NCBI RefSeq assembly: GCF_003991905.1
Contig: NZ_RSCL01000009.1
Coordinates: 119,894-183,893, forward strand
Length of the DNA stretch: 64,000 nucleotides
From: Dulcicalothrix desertica PCC 7102
GTDB taxonomy: Bacteria > Cyanobacteriota > Cyanobacteriia > Cyanobacteriales > Nostocaceae
Direction of reading: 5' to 3'
The position numbers were made by a program, and so were the translations under genes. Below are positions 41,710 through 52,413 of this stretch, in pieces. Under the pieces are notes generated by a model, which was given only the letters and a program-made list of their open reading frames with translations, searched no databases and was not told where the DNA came from. Positions within the stretch are counted from its first letter, which is position 1; each line of letters starts with the position of its first letter.

Positions 41710-42324
41710 CTACTTCAAATCAGTCTCTTCGTTGCAAATTTTCCCATTTATATGTGGTCGAAAAGTCAAGTTAATACGCTCTTCTACAGGTCGAGTAGTT
41801 TTAGGCAACTGATGAACCCAGCTTTCCTGACATCCTGGGTGCATCACCAATAAACTCCCATGTTTTAACCAAATATCTACTGGTTTACCTTTTTTTCCTT
41901 GTCGCATTTGGAATTTGCGCTTTTGCCCAAGCGTTATTGATGCGATAGCTGGAGACTCACCCATACTCTTCTCATTGTCTGCGTGCCATCCATTCGAGTC
42001 GCGACCATCTCGATAACGGTTACATAGCACTATATGAAATCGATAACCTGTACTTGATTCAATATGTAATCGTAGTTGTTGAAGCTCTGGTGTCCAAGCA
42101 ATTGGCTGCAATAATACTGATTTTGAGTAGAGATAATCACATCCTTCATCACCGTACATACATTCTAATCGCGGTACGGGCATAGTTTTACCAAAAATTT
42201 TAATTGTATTTTGGCGCCATGCTAAAGTTTCGCAATGATTATGAAGTTCCAAAGCCTGACTTGGTGTTAAAAAGTTTGGTACGTATTCAATTGGTGGATT
42301 TGTGTCCGTTGATGATAATACCAT
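41710..42324 (-). CDS. AlkB-like 2OG-Fe(II) dioxygenase
   Basis: 204 residues. The iron-binding HxD is in SNGWHADNEKSMGESPAIAS, the distal His in WVHQLPKTTRP and the 2-oxoglutarate-binding Arg in RINLTFRPH. MPVPRLECMYGDEG is the nucleotide-recognition lid region of ALKBH2/3-type enzymes. The protein should remove alkyl groups from damaged bases by oxidation. It matches plant and cyanobacterial ALKBH2-like proteins in length. It stands alone, reading away from the 459-base spacer upstream of the ABC1 kinase gene. Substrate preference (DNA or RNA) is not visible. Confidence 0.9.
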   Translation of the reverse strand: MVLSSTDTNPPIEYVPNFLTPSQALELHNHCETLAWRQNTIKIFGKTMPVPRLECMYGDEGCDYLYSKSVLLQPIAWTPELQQLRLHIESSTGYRFHIVLCNRYRDGRDSNGWHADNEKSMGESPAIASITLGQKRKFQMRQGKKGKPVDIWLKHGSLLVMHPGCQESWVHQLPKTTRPVEERINLTFRPHINGKICNEETDLK

Positions 42325-42783
42325 AAGATAAAATCTATGCTGACAGTAAATTAATTCACATCCTGTTTGTTTTAATATCCCAAAATATTAAGAAAAGTTA
42401 AAAATATTTCTTTACATTACAAATACTTACCTTATGGTAAGGCGCCTAGTTCCAGCATATAACAACTACTGCCACAAAACTCAAAAATGCCTCAGTGATT
42501 ACATTTGGGGTTTTTGATGATGCTAAGTTGAAGCCATTTTTAATTGTACTTAAAGCCTTTGTCAATACTGCATTAGTTGTACTTTTATGAAGTATAATTA
42601 AGAATGAAGATATATATACGTAGGTAGTTAATTTTTGTTACTTACCTCTTGTATATTACCCGGAAATGTACATATTCAAGTTGTTTTAAAAAAAAGCAGC
42701 GAGTATCCTTCGGGAGAAGCGTGCATTTTGTTTAGTACGTTTTGTTAATTGTCAATTTATTGGTTTGAGAGGCAAAGGTCTTT
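42325..42783. other. Long intergenic spacer between divergent genes
   Basis: 459 AT-rich bases between the AlkB-like and ABC1 kinase genes. No family repeat, tRNA or small gene was recognised. CCTTCGGGAGAAGCGTGC near 42708 resembles a fragment of the CTTCGGGAAA repeat. Promoters for both genes must be here but could not be placed. Confidence 0.45.
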
Positions 42784-44499
42784 GTGGGTCAGTATCAACC
42801 TACTCAGCTTATTCGCTACAGTCCGGATGCTGTAGCTAGTTATTATCGCTTCCGTCCTTGGCGCGTTTGGGCAAGGGCAATCAAGATAATATGGAATATG
42901 CTTGGGTTTATTCTTGGTTTAAAGTCCGATGAATGGTTTGACCGTGTTGAACAAAATAAGTTGAAGCGGGCAACCCAGTTAAGAATGATGTTGACAAAGT
43001 TGGGTCCAACTTTTATCAAGGTTGGTCAAGCGCTTTCAACTCGTCCTGACTTGATACGTAAGGATTTTCTCGAAGAATTGATAAAACTGCAAGACCAGTT
43101 ACCACCATTCGACAGTAATCTCGCTTATCGTATTATTGAAGCTCAACTTGGTGAGTCAATATCTAAAATTTATAGTGAGTTATCACCAACTGCTGTTGCA
43201 GCAGCTTCTCTAGGTCAAGTATACCGTGGGCGCCTTGCTTCTACAGGAGAAGAAGTAGCGGTAAAAGTGCAGCGTCCCAACCTTCGTCCCACACTAATGC
43301 TTGACTTATATTTAATGCGGTGGGCAGCAGGTTGGCTATCTCCGTGGTTGCCTCTCAACCTTGGGCACGATTTAACTTTAATAGTAGATGAATTTGGCAC
43401 TAAGTTATTTGAAGAAATCGATTATCTCAACGAAGCACGCAACGCTGAAAAGTTTGCTGCTAACTTCCGTAACGAACCCACTGTAAAGGTTCCCAAAATT
43501 TACTGGCGCCAAACAACTAACCGTGTTTTAACTCTAGAGTGGATAAATGGGTTTAAATTAAACGATACAAAATCTATTCGTGAAGCTGGTTTAGACCCAG
43601 AGGCAATAGTTCAAATAGGTGTAACTGCTGGGTTACAACAATTACTCGAACATGGTTTCTTCCATGCAGACCCTCACCCAGGTAATTTGTTTGCAACTCC
43701 CGATGGTCGTATGGCTTATATTGACTTTGGGATGATGGACCAACTTGATGAAACCACAAAAGAGACGCTGGTTGATTCGGTGGTACATTTAACTAATAAA
43801 GAATACACTGACTTAGCAATAGATTTTGTTAATTTAGGTTTCTTAACACCCGATACAGACATTCGTCCAATTATTCCTGCACTCGAAGCAGTATTGGGAG
43901 ATGCTATAGGTAAAAACGTCGAAGAGTTCAACTTTAAAACTGTTACCGACCAGTTTTCTGAGTTGATGTATGAGTATCCCTTCCGAGTTCCTGCGAAGTT
44001 TGCTTTAATTATTCGTTCGTTAGTAACGCAGGAAGGTATAGCTCTCAGTCTCAATACTAACTTCAAAATAGTCGAGGTTGCATATCCATATGTCGCACGC
44101 AGATTATTAACGGGTGAATCACCTCAACTACGGCGCCGTCTGTTGAATATACTATTTAAAGACGGTAAATTCCAGTGGGAACGGTTAGAAAACTTAATTA
44201 GTATTGCCCGTACTGATAACAACTTTGACGTATTACCCACAGCAAAACTTGGTATCCGATATTTAATGTCGGATGAAGGTAAGTTTTTACGGCGCCAGTT
44301 GGTGTTAGCATTAACCGAAGACGACCGTTTACATACCGAAGAAGTACAACGTTTATGGAATTTAGTCAAGGATGATTTACAACCTGACAAAATATTGAGC
44401 GCAGCAATTGGAGTGTTAACAGAGTTTTCACGCGAAGGTGTTGCTGCTATTTTACCAAAGGCGCCGATGTTTGCCGTGTTTGATAAACCAAAAACCTAA
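42784..44499 (+). CDS. ABC1/AarF/UbiB family kinase-like protein
   Basis: 571 residues with the ABC1 hallmarks: KxGQ in TFIKVGQALSTRPDLI, the Ala-rich loop in AVAAASLGQVYRG, VAVKVQRPNL with the Lys, ATP-site EWINGFK, the catalytic FFHADPHPGNLF and metal-binding AYIDFGMMDQL. Family members are atypical kinase/ATPases that support quinone synthesis (UbiB), and plastoglobule or thylakoid lipid metabolism in phototrophs. GTG 42784 is taken, with AGAGGCAAAGG upstream. It is followed by a terminator hairpin and looks monocistronic. The precise substrate is unknown. Confidence 0.93.
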   Translation: MGQYQPTQLIRYSPDAVASYYRFRPWRVWARAIKIIWNMLGFILGLKSDEWFDRVEQNKLKRATQLRMMLTKLGPTFIKVGQALSTRPDLIRKDFLEELIKLQDQLPPFDSNLAYRIIEAQLGESISKIYSELSPTAVAAASLGQVYRGRLASTGEEVAVKVQRPNLRPTLMLDLYLMRWAAGWLSPWLPLNLGHDLTLIVDEFGTKLFEEIDYLNEARNAEKFAANFRNEPTVKVPKIYWRQTTNRVLTLEWINGFKLNDTKSIREAGLDPEAIVQIGVTAGLQQLLEHGFFHADPHPGNLFATPDGRMAYIDFGMMDQLDETTKETLVDSVVHLTNKEYTDLAIDFVNLGFLTPDTDIRPIIPALEAVLGDAIGKNVEEFNFKTVTDQFSELMYEYPFRVPAKFALIIRSLVTQEGIALSLNTNFKIVEVAYPYVARRLLTGESPQLRRRLLNILFKDGKFQWERLENLISIARTDNNFDVLPTAKLGIRYLMSDEGKFLRRQLVLALTEDDRLHTEEVQRLWNLVKDDLQPDKILSAAIGVLTEFSREGVAAILPKAPMFAVFDKPKT

Positions 44500-44512
44500 T
44501 AGCTCATAATGA

Positions 44513-44538
44513 ACCCCCTTAACAAGGGGTTTTATTTT
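44513..44538 (+). terminator. Intrinsic terminator of the ABC1 kinase gene
   Basis: ACCCCCTTAACAAGGGGTTT followed by a T-rich run, 14 bases after the stop: stem CCCCTT/AAGGGG, loop AAC. The remaining 300 bases up to 44838 hold no recognisable gene. Confidence 0.85.
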
Positions 44539-44838
44539 TATAGGTATTTACCTCTAGGCAAATACTCAAATACTTACTTTTGGCAATGTCAATTTATTTG
44601 CATGTTAAAAACCTCTCCCCAACCACTCTCCTGCAAGGATACAGAAGAGCGAATGGTATAACCCCTCATTCTCACGATTTGCCTGCGGCAATAAATGCGT
44701 TATTTCCGAAAATGTAGGGTTTCTACTACTTCTGTGATGCAAAAGTTTGCAAAAGTACTTGCATACTAATAAATAGATGCCTCCTTGATAAACGTAGCAA
44801 GAAATCAGGTTGATAAGACTTGACGCTTTGTTTTCAGT

Positions 44839-45114
44839 GTGAGAATATATTCAAGAAATAATCTTAAAAGTGTAAGGGAATGGTATACCAATGGACAGTT
44901 ACACTACGAATATTACTATGAATCAGGAGCTTTAGATGGTTTATGTAAAGAATGGTATGAAAGTGGGCAATTAAAAATAGAATGTTTATATAAGCACGGT
45001 ATTATTGTTAGTAAAAAAGAATGGGCTGAAGATGGAAAGCTAATTGAAGAATATCAGCTTAATGAAGGTGACAAAAATTTTCAATTATTAAATAAGTTAA
45101 GCAAACTGAAATAA
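44839..45114 (+). CDS. MORN-like (YwqK-type) repeat protein
   Basis: 91 residues, GTG start. Three short repeats are visible: REWYTNGQLHYEYYYESGAL, CKEWYESGQLKIECLYKHGI and KKEWAEDGKLIEEYQL, the E-W-Y-x-x-G-Q-L pattern of MORN/YwqK proteins. YwqK of Bacillus is annotated as an antitoxin, but most members are just repeat proteins. It could be truncated at the 5' end, since the first ten residues start within the repeat rhythm and no ribosome-binding site is seen. Next downstream is a scrap of a WD40 gene. Function is unknown. Confidence 0.6.
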   Translation: MRIYSRNNLKSVREWYTNGQLHYEYYYESGALDGLCKEWYESGQLKIECLYKHGIIVSKKEWAEDGKLIEEYQLNEGDKNFQLLNKLSKLK

Positions 45115-45141
45115 AATTGACCAATCTACTAATGCTCAAAA

Positions 45142-45240
45142 TCAAAAGATAAAACCACCAAACTTTGGCATTTTGATGGGCGCCTACTAACAACATTACC
45201 AGAACTAGGCGCCGGAGTTATAAGCATCAATTTTACTATA
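45142..45240 (+). pseudogene. WD40 3' fragment, copy of part of the next gene
   Basis: The translation SKDKTTKLWHFDGRLLTTLP then ELGAGVISINF matches the penultimate WD40 repeat of the neighbouring protein (50020-50116), including the shared GGCGCCGGAGTTAT stretch. It lacks a start and continues into non-coding DNA. It is evidence that a second WD40 gene stood here or that the end of the large gene was copied upstream. Confidence 0.8.
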
Positions 45241-45267
45241 GAGTACTAAAAAACTATAAAAATTTAT

Positions 45268-45300
45268 TTTTACCACAGAGACACAGAGTTCACAGAGAGA
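45268..45300. repeat. CCACAGAGACACAGAG repeat
   Basis: ACCACAGAGACACAGAGTTC and ACAGAGAGA, the inverted form of 16061-16102, just upstream of the caspase-STAND-WD40 gene. Confidence 0.55.
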
Positions 45301-45334
45301 TATATTAGACGTAAAACCAAATATTTAACTCAAT

Positions 45335-48300
45335 ATGTCTCCCGTAAGTGTAGGCGCCAGTACTAAGCGTAAGCAAAATATAACTCCCAAAATATGGCTG
45401 TTGTTAGTGGGGGTTAATGAGTACATGGATGAATTACTTTCTTTGCGGTATCCTGCACTCGACTGTCAAGGTTTAGCTGAAGCGTTAGAAACTGCGACAC
45501 GACAATTTTCTGATATTTATATTGCGACTTATCACGACTTTGGTCAGTTACCTGTTTTAGAAAATGTCCGACAGTCTTTAACGATGATAAGCAAAGGCGC
45601 CAAAGCTGCTGACACTATTTTATTTTATTTCTCTGGACATGGTATAATAGATGCCGCGACACAACAAACTTATTTGTGTTTACGCGATACTCGTAAGGAT
45701 AATTTAGAAAATACCGCTTTTGCACTTCACGAATTATTACAGCTTCTAGAAACTTCGTCTGCACGTCATCAACTTGTTTGGTTAGATGCTTGTCATAGTG
45801 GAGGAATGACACTACGAGGAAGTACTTTAAACCCGACATCTCAGTTATTACAAGTTTTACAAAACGCTGCTGCTGCTAGTAATGGTTTCTATGCCATGCT
45901 TTCGTGCGATAATAATCAGCAGTCCTGGGAGTTTCCAGAGTTAGGACATGGTGTGTTTACATACTACCTGATGCGGGGGTTACGAGGTGAAGCCGCAGAT
46001 AATCGTGGTATTGTGACAGCAGATGGACTTTATCGCTACGTTTATCATCAAACTCTAAGATATATAGATAAGACTAATCAACAGTTACGTTTAATTAACC
46101 AGCAACGACGCAGCAAGGGAGACACACATTTATATAGTGAATATCCTCTGCAAACACCAAAGCGTATAGTCGAAGGTGTGGGAGAAATTATTTTAGGGAA
46201 AAAATCAATTATCGAAAACTCTCGTCGAGTTGCTTTGGTTATCGAAGGTTTGACGAGTAATACAACGTTGACTTTGAGTAAACTGTTACGAACTCAAGGT
46301 AGTTTCGATATTGAATATCTATCTGCACATGATACTACACACTCTTCGGCGCCCACAAATATAACCAGTTCTATCCAAGCTTGTTTACAAAATAATCTCA
46401 ATACTACAGTACTATTATATTTACGGGGTAAGTTAGAGGATGCAATATTAACGGTTGGGGAAAATATTTGTTTGAGTCGTGACTGGTTACGGCAACAGTT
46501 ACGTCATTCTTCGTGCTTACATCTTATTATTATCTTAGATTGTCCTGATAGTAAAACGTATATTTCTGATTGGGTCGATGATTTACAGATGGACACAGAC
46601 AAAGGTTTATGTATTATAGCAGGCGCCTCTGGCAATAACGATTTTGCCAATTCTTTAATCGAAACTCTCTCTTCAGTTGACTCTTACACTGGGTTAACCG
46701 CAGCAGGATGGTTGACACAATTACAAATTATTAGCACTGCTCCACTATATATATGGTTATCTGGTATGCAGGGTGTTATCGAAGTTGTCCCCGTACAAGA
46801 ACATAGTTTAATTCAAAATACAGACTTAGGAATTTGTCCTTATTTAGGTTTACATGCTTTTAGTGAAAACGATAGTCAATACTTTTATGGTCGTGAAGCT
46901 TTAACGCAGCAGCTACTCAATCATATCGCATCGCAATCATTTCTTGCTGTCGTCGGCGCCTCTGGCAGTGGAAAGTCTTCGGTCGTTCAAGCTGGGTTAA
47001 TTGCACAACTACGACAAGGTAAACATTTAGCTTCTAGTGACTGGCTTATTTATAGTATACGTCCCGGCGCCAATCCTCTCGATACTTTAGTCAAAAAGTT
47101 AGAAAACGAAAATAATATCCTCGAAGCACTACTTTATCAAGGTGTCGAAGGTTTTGTTTACTGGTTGCGAAGTAAAGAAGCAATGGTAGTCTTAGTTATA
47201 GACCAATTTGAAGAACTTTTTACACTGGCGCCAAATCAAGATAGACAGCATTTTATAGAATTAATCTTGGGAGCGTTGGAATATGCCAGCGATAAGTTTA
47301 AACTCGTAATTACACTGCGTGCTGACTTTATCGGGTCAAGCTTAGAAATTCCCACCCTTGCTACATTACTCCAAAAATCGAGCGTATTTGTACCCCCACA
47401 TCTCAATGACGACGAATATCGTAGCGTTATTATTCACCCAGCAGAAAAAGTGGGACTACAAGTAGAACCCAGCTTAGTTGAAGTTTTATTACAAGAACTT
47501 CAACATTCAGCAGGAGATTTACCTTTATTAGAATTTGTCTTGGAAGAATTATGGCATCATCGTTGTGAAGGTAAATTAACTTTATCAGCATATCAGCAAC
47601 ACTTGGGAGGTATTGCAGGCGCCCTAGAAAGAAAAGCCAATTCCGTATATGCTGGTTTAGATGATGAAAGTAAACAATGTGCTAAATGGATTTTTCTTGC
47701 TTTAACTCAGTTGGGTGAAGGTACCGAAGATACGCGACGACGTGTATTAAAATCTGAGTTAGTAGTGAAAAAGTTTTCGCAAGCTTTGGTAGAGAGTACT
47801 TTACAAGCTTTAACGACGGCAAAATTAGTAGTTGTAAATGTTGAAGAATCATTAGGCGCCGAACCAGATATAATGTCCTTACAACCAAGTGTTGAAGTTA
47901 TCCACGAAATATTAATACGTCACTGGTCAACTTTACGATGGTGGTTAGAAGAAAATCGCAGCAGAATTAGAATTCATCGTCAAATTGAACAAGCTGCAAA
48001 ATTATGGTTACAGAATCACGAAAATAATGACTTTTTACTGCAAGGTGTACGTTTAGCAGAAGCTGAAGATATTTATATTAAGTATACCTCGGAACTTTCG
48101 TTTGATATTCAAAGATTTATCGAAGCTTGTTTAGTTGAGCGTAAAAGACTGCAATATCAAGAAAAAAGAAGACTGCGACAAGCACAAAGAGCAGTAATTG
48201 CCCTCAGTATATTAGGTATTATCGCATGTAGTTTTGGTGGTTTAGCTTACTGGCAACGTCGTGAAGCACGGATAAGTGAAATTCAAGCATTAAATCAATC

Positions 48301-50299
48301 ATCAAAAGCAAATCTGTTATTGAATCAACAGTTAGAAGCATTAGTTGCCAGTATTAAAGCAGGAAAACAGTTAAAAAATACTTTTGCCTTACCATCTCAT
48401 CTTAGAGTAGCGACAATCACCACACTTGAACAATCTATTTCGCAAATGCAAGAACGAAACCGTTTTGAGGGACACGAAGACGGAGTTATCAGCATTGCTT
48501 TTAGTAACGACGGTCAAATTATCGTGAGTGGCAGTTTAGATAAAACGATAAAGCTGTGGAGCATTAACGGTAAACTTCTCAGAACTTTAACTGGACATAC
48601 CGAACCAGTATACAGTGTCAGCTTGGCGCCCGATGGTAAAATTCTCGCTTCGGGTAGCGTTGATAAAACGGTTAAATTATGGAATGTCGAAGATGGAAGT
48701 TTGATAACAACCCTAAAAGGACATACTCAAAACGTTAATAATGTGGTTTTTAGTCCTTCGGGACAAACTCTTGCATCTGCGAGTTCAGATAAAACGATAA
48801 AAATATGGAGTCGTCAAGATGGGCGACTACTCAAAACGATTACAGGATATAATTTCCCCATTATCAGCGTGGTATTTAGTCCAGATAGTAAAAATATAGC
48901 TGTGGGTGGTGAAGACAAAACGATAAAAATCTGGGATATTAACAATGGGCGCCTGCTAAAAACGTTATTAGGACACCAAGGATGGGTAAATAGTCTTAGT
49001 TATACTAAAGACGGTAAAAATCTTGTTTCTGGAAGTGCCGATAAAAATATTATCCTGTGGAACGTTGCCGACGGCAAGTTAATTAAAACCATACCAGGAC
49101 ATACAGCTTCAGTTTGGGGTGTCCGTTTCAGTCCTGATGATAAAATGATAATTTCAGCAAGTCGGGACAGAACGATTAAACTTTGGAACCGTAACGGCAG
49201 TATATTAGAAGAATTCAAAGGACATAATAACGGTGTTTATAATGCAGTCTTTAGTCCAGACGGAAAAAATATCGCATCCGCTAGCTTAGATAATACACTA
49301 AAACTATGGCGGCGCCGAGACATTTCACTATTAGATGTATTGAGTGGACACAATAATGGAGTTTATGCAGTTGCTTATAGTGTTGACGGTAGTAAAATAA
49401 TATCAGCCAGTGGTGATGGATACGTCAAAGTATGGAACCGTAATGGAATATTATTAAAAAGTTTTGCTGCACATAGTAAAGAAATATATAGTATAGCTGT
49501 TGGTAAAGATAAATTTGCCACCGCAGGTAGTGACGGCGCCATCAAGATATGGCAAAATGATAAATTAATTCAAAGCATCAACGCTCACAATGCAGAAATT
49601 AATCATATAACTTTTAGTCCAGACAACAAATTAATTGCCTCTGCGAGTAAAGACAACACTGTAAAAATCTGGGAAGTTAGTACAGGTAAATTACTTCATA
49701 CATTAGAACACATAGCAGAAGTATATGGAGTTAGCTTTAGTCGAGATGGAGAAAATATCGCATCTGCGAGTGTAGATAAAACGATAAAATTGTGGCGCCG
49801 CAGTGATGGTAAATTATTAAATACGCTTTCAGGTCATCAAGACTGGGTGTATAGCGTCACCTATAGTCCAGACAATAAAATTATAGCTTCAACGAGCGCA
49901 GATAAAACGATAAAATTGTGGCGCCGTGCCGATGGAAAATTGCTTCGTACACTCAGAGGACATACAGCAGAAGTATATAAAGCAGACTTTTCTGTTGATG
50001 GTAAAACTATAGCCTCAGCATCTGAAGATAAAACAATCAAACTTTGGCATATCGATGGGCACCTAATAACTACATTACCAGAACAAGGCGCCGGAGTTAT
50101 GAACGTAAGTTTTAGTCCTGATAATAAAACAATAGTATCAGGTAGTATAGATAATAGCGTGAGAATTTGGCAGTTTGATAATAATCAAATAAAGACTTTA
50201 GAAGTTAATCAGCTAATTGATAATGGTTGTGAATGGGTCAAAGATTATTTAAGCAGTAATTCTAAGGTTATGTTGGAAGATAAACTTTGCAACGGATAA
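45335..50299 (+). CDS. Caspase-like peptidase - STAND NTPase - WD40 protein
   Basis: 1654 residues. An N-terminal C14 caspase domain (about 15-275) has the His in FYFSGHGI (~101) and Cys in WLDACHSGG (~152). After a linker, [20 protein letters not shown] and YGREAL mark an nSTAND1-type P-loop NTPase with Walker [10 protein letters not shown] (~545), Walker [13 protein letters not shown] and RADF. One transmembrane-like helix ([20 protein letters not shown], ~951-970) separates it from 14 WD40 repeats (about 1045-1620, each ending in a K-L-W/K-I-W motif). STAND proteins oligomerise when the repeats sense a ligand; here that could activate the protease. Such proteins are linked to cell death and to phage defence. 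It is a single gene; many WD repeats are near-identical. Confidence 0.94.
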   Translation: MSPVSVGASTKRKQNITPKIWLLLVGVNEYMDELLSLRYPALDCQGLAEALETATRQFSDIYIATYHDFGQLPVLENVRQSLTMISKGAKAADTILFYFSGHGIIDAATQQTYLCLRDTRKDNLENTAFALHELLQLLETSSARHQLVWLDACHSGGMTLRGSTLNPTSQLLQVLQNAAAASNGFYAMLSCDNNQQSWEFPELGHGVFTYYLMRGLRGEAADNRGIVTADGLYRYVYHQTLRYIDKTNQQLRLINQQRRSKGDTHLYSEYPLQTPKRIVEGVGEIILGKKSIIENSRRVALVIEGLTSNTTLTLSKLLRTQGSFDIEYLSAHDTTHSSAPTNITSSIQACLQNNLNTTVLLYLRGKLEDAILTVGENICLSRDWLRQQLRHSSCLHLIIILDCPDSKTYISDWVDDLQMDTDKGLCIIAGASGNNDFANSLIETLSSVDSYTGLTAAGWLTQLQIISTAPLYIWLSGMQGVIEVVPVQEHSLIQNTDLGICPYLGLHAFSENDSQYFYGREALTQQLLNHIASQSFLAVVGASGSGKSSVVQAGLIAQLRQGKHLASSDWLIYSIRPGANPLDTLVKKLENENNILEALLYQGVEGFVYWLRSKEAMVVLVIDQFEELFTLAPNQDRQHFIELILGALEYASDKFKLVITLRADFIGSSLEIPTLATLLQKSSVFVPPHLNDDEYRSVIIHPAEKVGLQVEPSLVEVLLQELQHSAGDLPLLEFVLEELWHHRCEGKLTLSAYQQHLGGIAGALERKANSVYAGLDDESKQCAKWIFLALTQLGEGTEDTRRRVLKSELVVKKFSQALVESTLQALTTAKLVVVNVEESLGAEPDIMSLQPSVEVIHEILIRHWSTLRWWLEENRSRIRIHRQIEQAAKLWLQNHENNDFLLQGVRLAEAEDIYIKYTSELSFDIQRFIEACLVERKRLQYQEKRRLRQAQRAVIALSILGIIACSFGGLAYWQRREARISEIQALNQSSKANLLLNQQLEALVASIKAGKQLKNTFALPSHLRVATITTLEQSISQMQERNRFEGHEDGVISIAFSNDGQIIVSGSLDKTIKLWSINGKLLRTLTGHTEPVYSVSLAPDGKILASGSVDKTVKLWNVEDGSLITTLKGHTQNVNNVVFSPSGQTLASASSDKTIKIWSRQDGRLLKTITGYNFPIISVVFSPDSKNIAVGGEDKTIKIWDINNGRLLKTLLGHQGWVNSLSYTKDGKNLVSGSADKNIILWNVADGKLIKTIPGHTASVWGVRFSPDDKMIISASRDRTIKLWNRNGSILEEFKGHNNGVYNAVFSPDGKNIASASLDNTLKLWRRRDISLLDVLSGHNNGVYAVAYSVDGSKIISASGDGYVKVWNRNGILLKSFAAHSKEIYSIAVGKDKFATAGSDGAIKIWQNDKLIQSINAHNAEINHITFSPDNKLIASASKDNTVKIWEVSTGKLLHTLEHIAEVYGVSFSRDGENIASASVDKTIKLWRRSDGKLLNTLSGHQDWVYSVTYSPDNKIIASTSADKTIKLWRRADGKLLRTLRGHTAEVYKADFSVDGKTIASASEDKTIKLWHIDGHLITTLPEQGAGVMNVSFSPDNKTIVSGSIDNSVRIWQFDNNQIKTLEVNQLIDNGCEWVKDYLSSNSKVMLEDKLCNG

Positions 50300-50338
50300 A
50301 ACGGATGTAACGGATTATTATTATATATCATTATATAA
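50285..50338. repeat. CAACGGAT-type repeat
   Basis: TTGCAACGGATAAAACGGAT then GTAACGGAT, overlapping the last codons of the caspase-STAND-WD40 gene, whose stop TAA falls in it. Same family as 24255, 39458 and 63195. Confidence 0.7.
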
Positions 50339-50373
50339 TCTCAATGTCGTCGCTGATTGCGGAATTGGTAATT

Positions 50374-50570
50374 GGTAGGGTGCGTAAAAGCCTTTACTAT
50401 TCATCAATAAAATGCAAATTAAGCTGCTTTTACGCACCATATAGGTTCTATCGCAATACTGCTCGTTTAAGGATTTTTTGCAATGATTACCGACATGTAG
50501 AGACGCGATTAATCGTGTCTCTACAAGGTTTTGGGTTTATAGAATTTTCTTAACCGAGCAGTATTGGGTT
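50374..50570. repeat. Two repeat elements between convergent genes
   Basis: GTAGGGTGCGTAAAAGCCTT with GCTTTTACGCACCATA (50377-50443), and the GTAGAGACGCGATT palindrome (50497-50524). The phrase TACTGCTCG followed by TTAAGGATTTTT is inverted near 50553-50566 (AACCGAGCAGTATTGG), making a ~110-base composite element. No gene. Confidence 0.75.
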
Positions 50571-50906
50571 CTATCGTGTCTGATTAATAATAGAATTAAT
50601 TTGAGGTAATGCTTCAGTACCACCAGGACCTTTTGGTCTTGGACGTACTCGTGTATTAATCTTTGAATCTATTCCTGGTCGTGTTTGTAATGCATCACTT
50701 CCACCTGGACCAGGTGGTTTTGGTCTTGTTGTATCTGATATTCCACCACCTAGCTTGGCGCCTGTAGATATGGGAACATTAACATGGGTCTCAACATTGA
50801 CTTTTTGTACTTGCTGCAAAGTATTGGTTTTTGCAACTTCACCAGCAAAACTTACTGTAGCGCTTCCCAGGAGTACAACTATTCCTATTGCAAATTGTTT
50901 AATCAT
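50571..50906 (-). CDS. Small secreted Pro/Gly-rich protein
   Basis: 111 residues with a signal peptide (FAIGIVVLLGSATVSFAGE). The mature part holds two related Pro/Gly-rich units (TRPKPPGPGGSDALQTRPGI and VRPRPKGPGGTEALPQINSI). There is no Cys, no enzyme motif and no membrane anchor beyond the signal. I do not recognise a family. It is probably periplasmic or extracellular and largely disordered. The gene is alone between repeat regions, with AAGGTAC about 6 bases before its ATG. Confidence 0.65.
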   Translation of the reverse strand: MIKQFAIGIVVLLGSATVSFAGEVAKTNTLQQVQKVNVETHVNVPISTGAKLGGGISDTTRPKPPGPGGSDALQTRPGIDSKINTRVRPRPKGPGGTEALPQINSIINQTR

Positions 50907-51036
50907 ATATTAGGTACCTTGTATTTTTAGATACTGTACGTACTTGTTTGGATTCACTTCTCTATATGTTTGGCTTGTTGTGTTTATGCACCCTGTCATA
51001 TATTTATATACAGTGGCGCCTATGAAATTTACGCAA

Positions 51037-51124
51037 ATAAACAAGAAACCGGGTTTCTACGCATTCATTGTCGCAGACAAATAGTCATTTTTATTACAAT
51101 CTTGACAAAGAAACCCGGTTTCTA
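51037..51124. repeat. GAAACCGGGTTTC inverted-repeat element
   Basis: AAGAAACCGGGTTTCTACGC (51039) and AAAGAAACCCGGTTTCTAAA (51105) bracket ~50 bases. Same family as 37318 and 56474. It lies between the small secreted protein gene and the kinase gene end. Confidence 0.8.
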
Positions 51125-51129
51125 AAATT

Positions 51130-52413
51130 CTAAGATAGTGGAATTGTAATTGTAAATTCGGCGCCACCTTTAGGGGTTGAATGTACATTTATGGTTCCGT
51201 GATGTTTTTCTACGATCACTTGTCGTGCGATAGCTAGTCCTAACCCTGTACCTTTACCAACTTCTTTGGTAGTAAATAGTTGGTCGAATATACGTGTTTT
51301 GATATTTTCTGTTATTCCTTTACCGTTGTCTTGAATGCTAATTATTAATTTTTCATCACTGATGTTGGTGGTGATGGTTATACAATTGGGGTTGGTTGCA
51401 ATTTCGGTAAAGCTACGTCCAGTGTTTGACTCTTCTAATGCATCGATGGCGTTGGCTAACAGGTTCATGAATACTTGATTTAGTTGTCCAGCGTAGCATT
51501 CAATTTGAGGTATTATACCATAGTTTTTAATGATTTGAATTTCTGGTCTGTTTTCTGTGGCTTTGAGTCGATGTTTGAGAATTAAAATTGTGCTATCTAT
51601 ACTTTCATGGATGTTGCATAGAATAGGATGGTCACTATCTGCACGGGAAAATGTTCTGAGACTGTTGCTTATTTCTTTGATGCGTTGGGTGCTGAGTTGA
51701 ATAGAATGAATTGTTTTTGGCAGGTCTTCGTGTAAAAATTCTAAGTCTAATGCTTCTAGTTCTTGTTGAAGATGTTGGGGAAGTAGGGGACAAGCTTGTT
51801 GATAAATGTTAATTATTTGGAATAAGTCTTTACTATATGCTTCGGTGTGGTTTATATTGCCGCTAATACAGCCGACTGGATTATTGATTTCGTGTGCGAC
51901 TCCTGCTACTAAGTTACCAAGTGCGGACATTTTTTCATTATTTACTAGTTGAAGTTGAGAGGTTTTCAAGTTTTCTAATGCTTCGGTTAGTTGAGTGGTG
52001 CGTTCTGTAACTTTTTGTTCTAAGCTCAGGGTCAGCTTGTGTAATTTTAGATGTGTTTTTACCCTTGCTAGTACTTCTTTTTCGTGGAAGGGTTTGGTAA
52101 TATAATCTACGGCGCCTATTTCCAATGCTTTGATTTTACTTTCATTATCGGAAAGAGCAGTCATAAATATTACAGGAATATTATTATTTACTGAGTCAGC
52201 TTTTAGGCGCCGACAAGTTTCAAAACCATCGATACCGGGCATCATAACATCAAGTAAAATTAAATCAAAGTCGCCAACTTGCACTTGTGCTAATGCACTT
52301 TCTCCATCTAGAGCGATTGCGACTTCAAACCCAGCATCATACAAAGTTTCTGATAATACTTCTAAATTTGTTGGTGTATCATCTACAATCAAGATTAATC
52401 CATTATCTATCAT
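51130..52413 (-). CDS. Response regulator-histidine kinase
   Basis: 427 residues. A receiver domain (about 1-120) has acidic pocket VDD, phospho-Asp in [14 protein letters not shown], Thr in FMTAL and Lys in ITKPF. A coiled coil leads to an H-box with [12 protein letters not shown], then N-box ([18 protein letters not shown]), G1 (DNGKGI) and G2 ([11 protein letters not shown]). A receiver in front of a kinase suggests a relay node fed by another kinase. The upstream hybrid kinase gene overlaps it by four bases and is the likely donor. The kinase core is a paralogue of that at 1-1065. Confidence 0.94.
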   Translation of the reverse strand: MIDNGLILIVDDTPTNLEVLSETLYDAGFEVAIALDGESALAQVQVGDFDLILLDVMMPGIDGFETCRRLKADSVNNNIPVIFMTALSDNESKIKALEIGAVDYITKPFHEKEVLARVKTHLKLHKLTLSLEQKVTERTTQLTEALENLKTSQLQLVNNEKMSALGNLVAGVAHEINNPVGCISGNINHTEAYSKDLFQIINIYQQACPLLPQHLQQELEALDLEFLHEDLPKTIHSIQLSTQRIKEISNSLRTFSRADSDHPILCNIHESIDSTILILKHRLKATENRPEIQIIKNYGIIPQIECYAGQLNQVFMNLLANAIDALEESNTGRSFTEIATNPNCITITTNISDEKLIISIQDNGKGITENIKTRIFDQLFTTKEVGKGTGLGLAIARQVIVEKHHGTINVHSTPKGGAEFTITIPLS

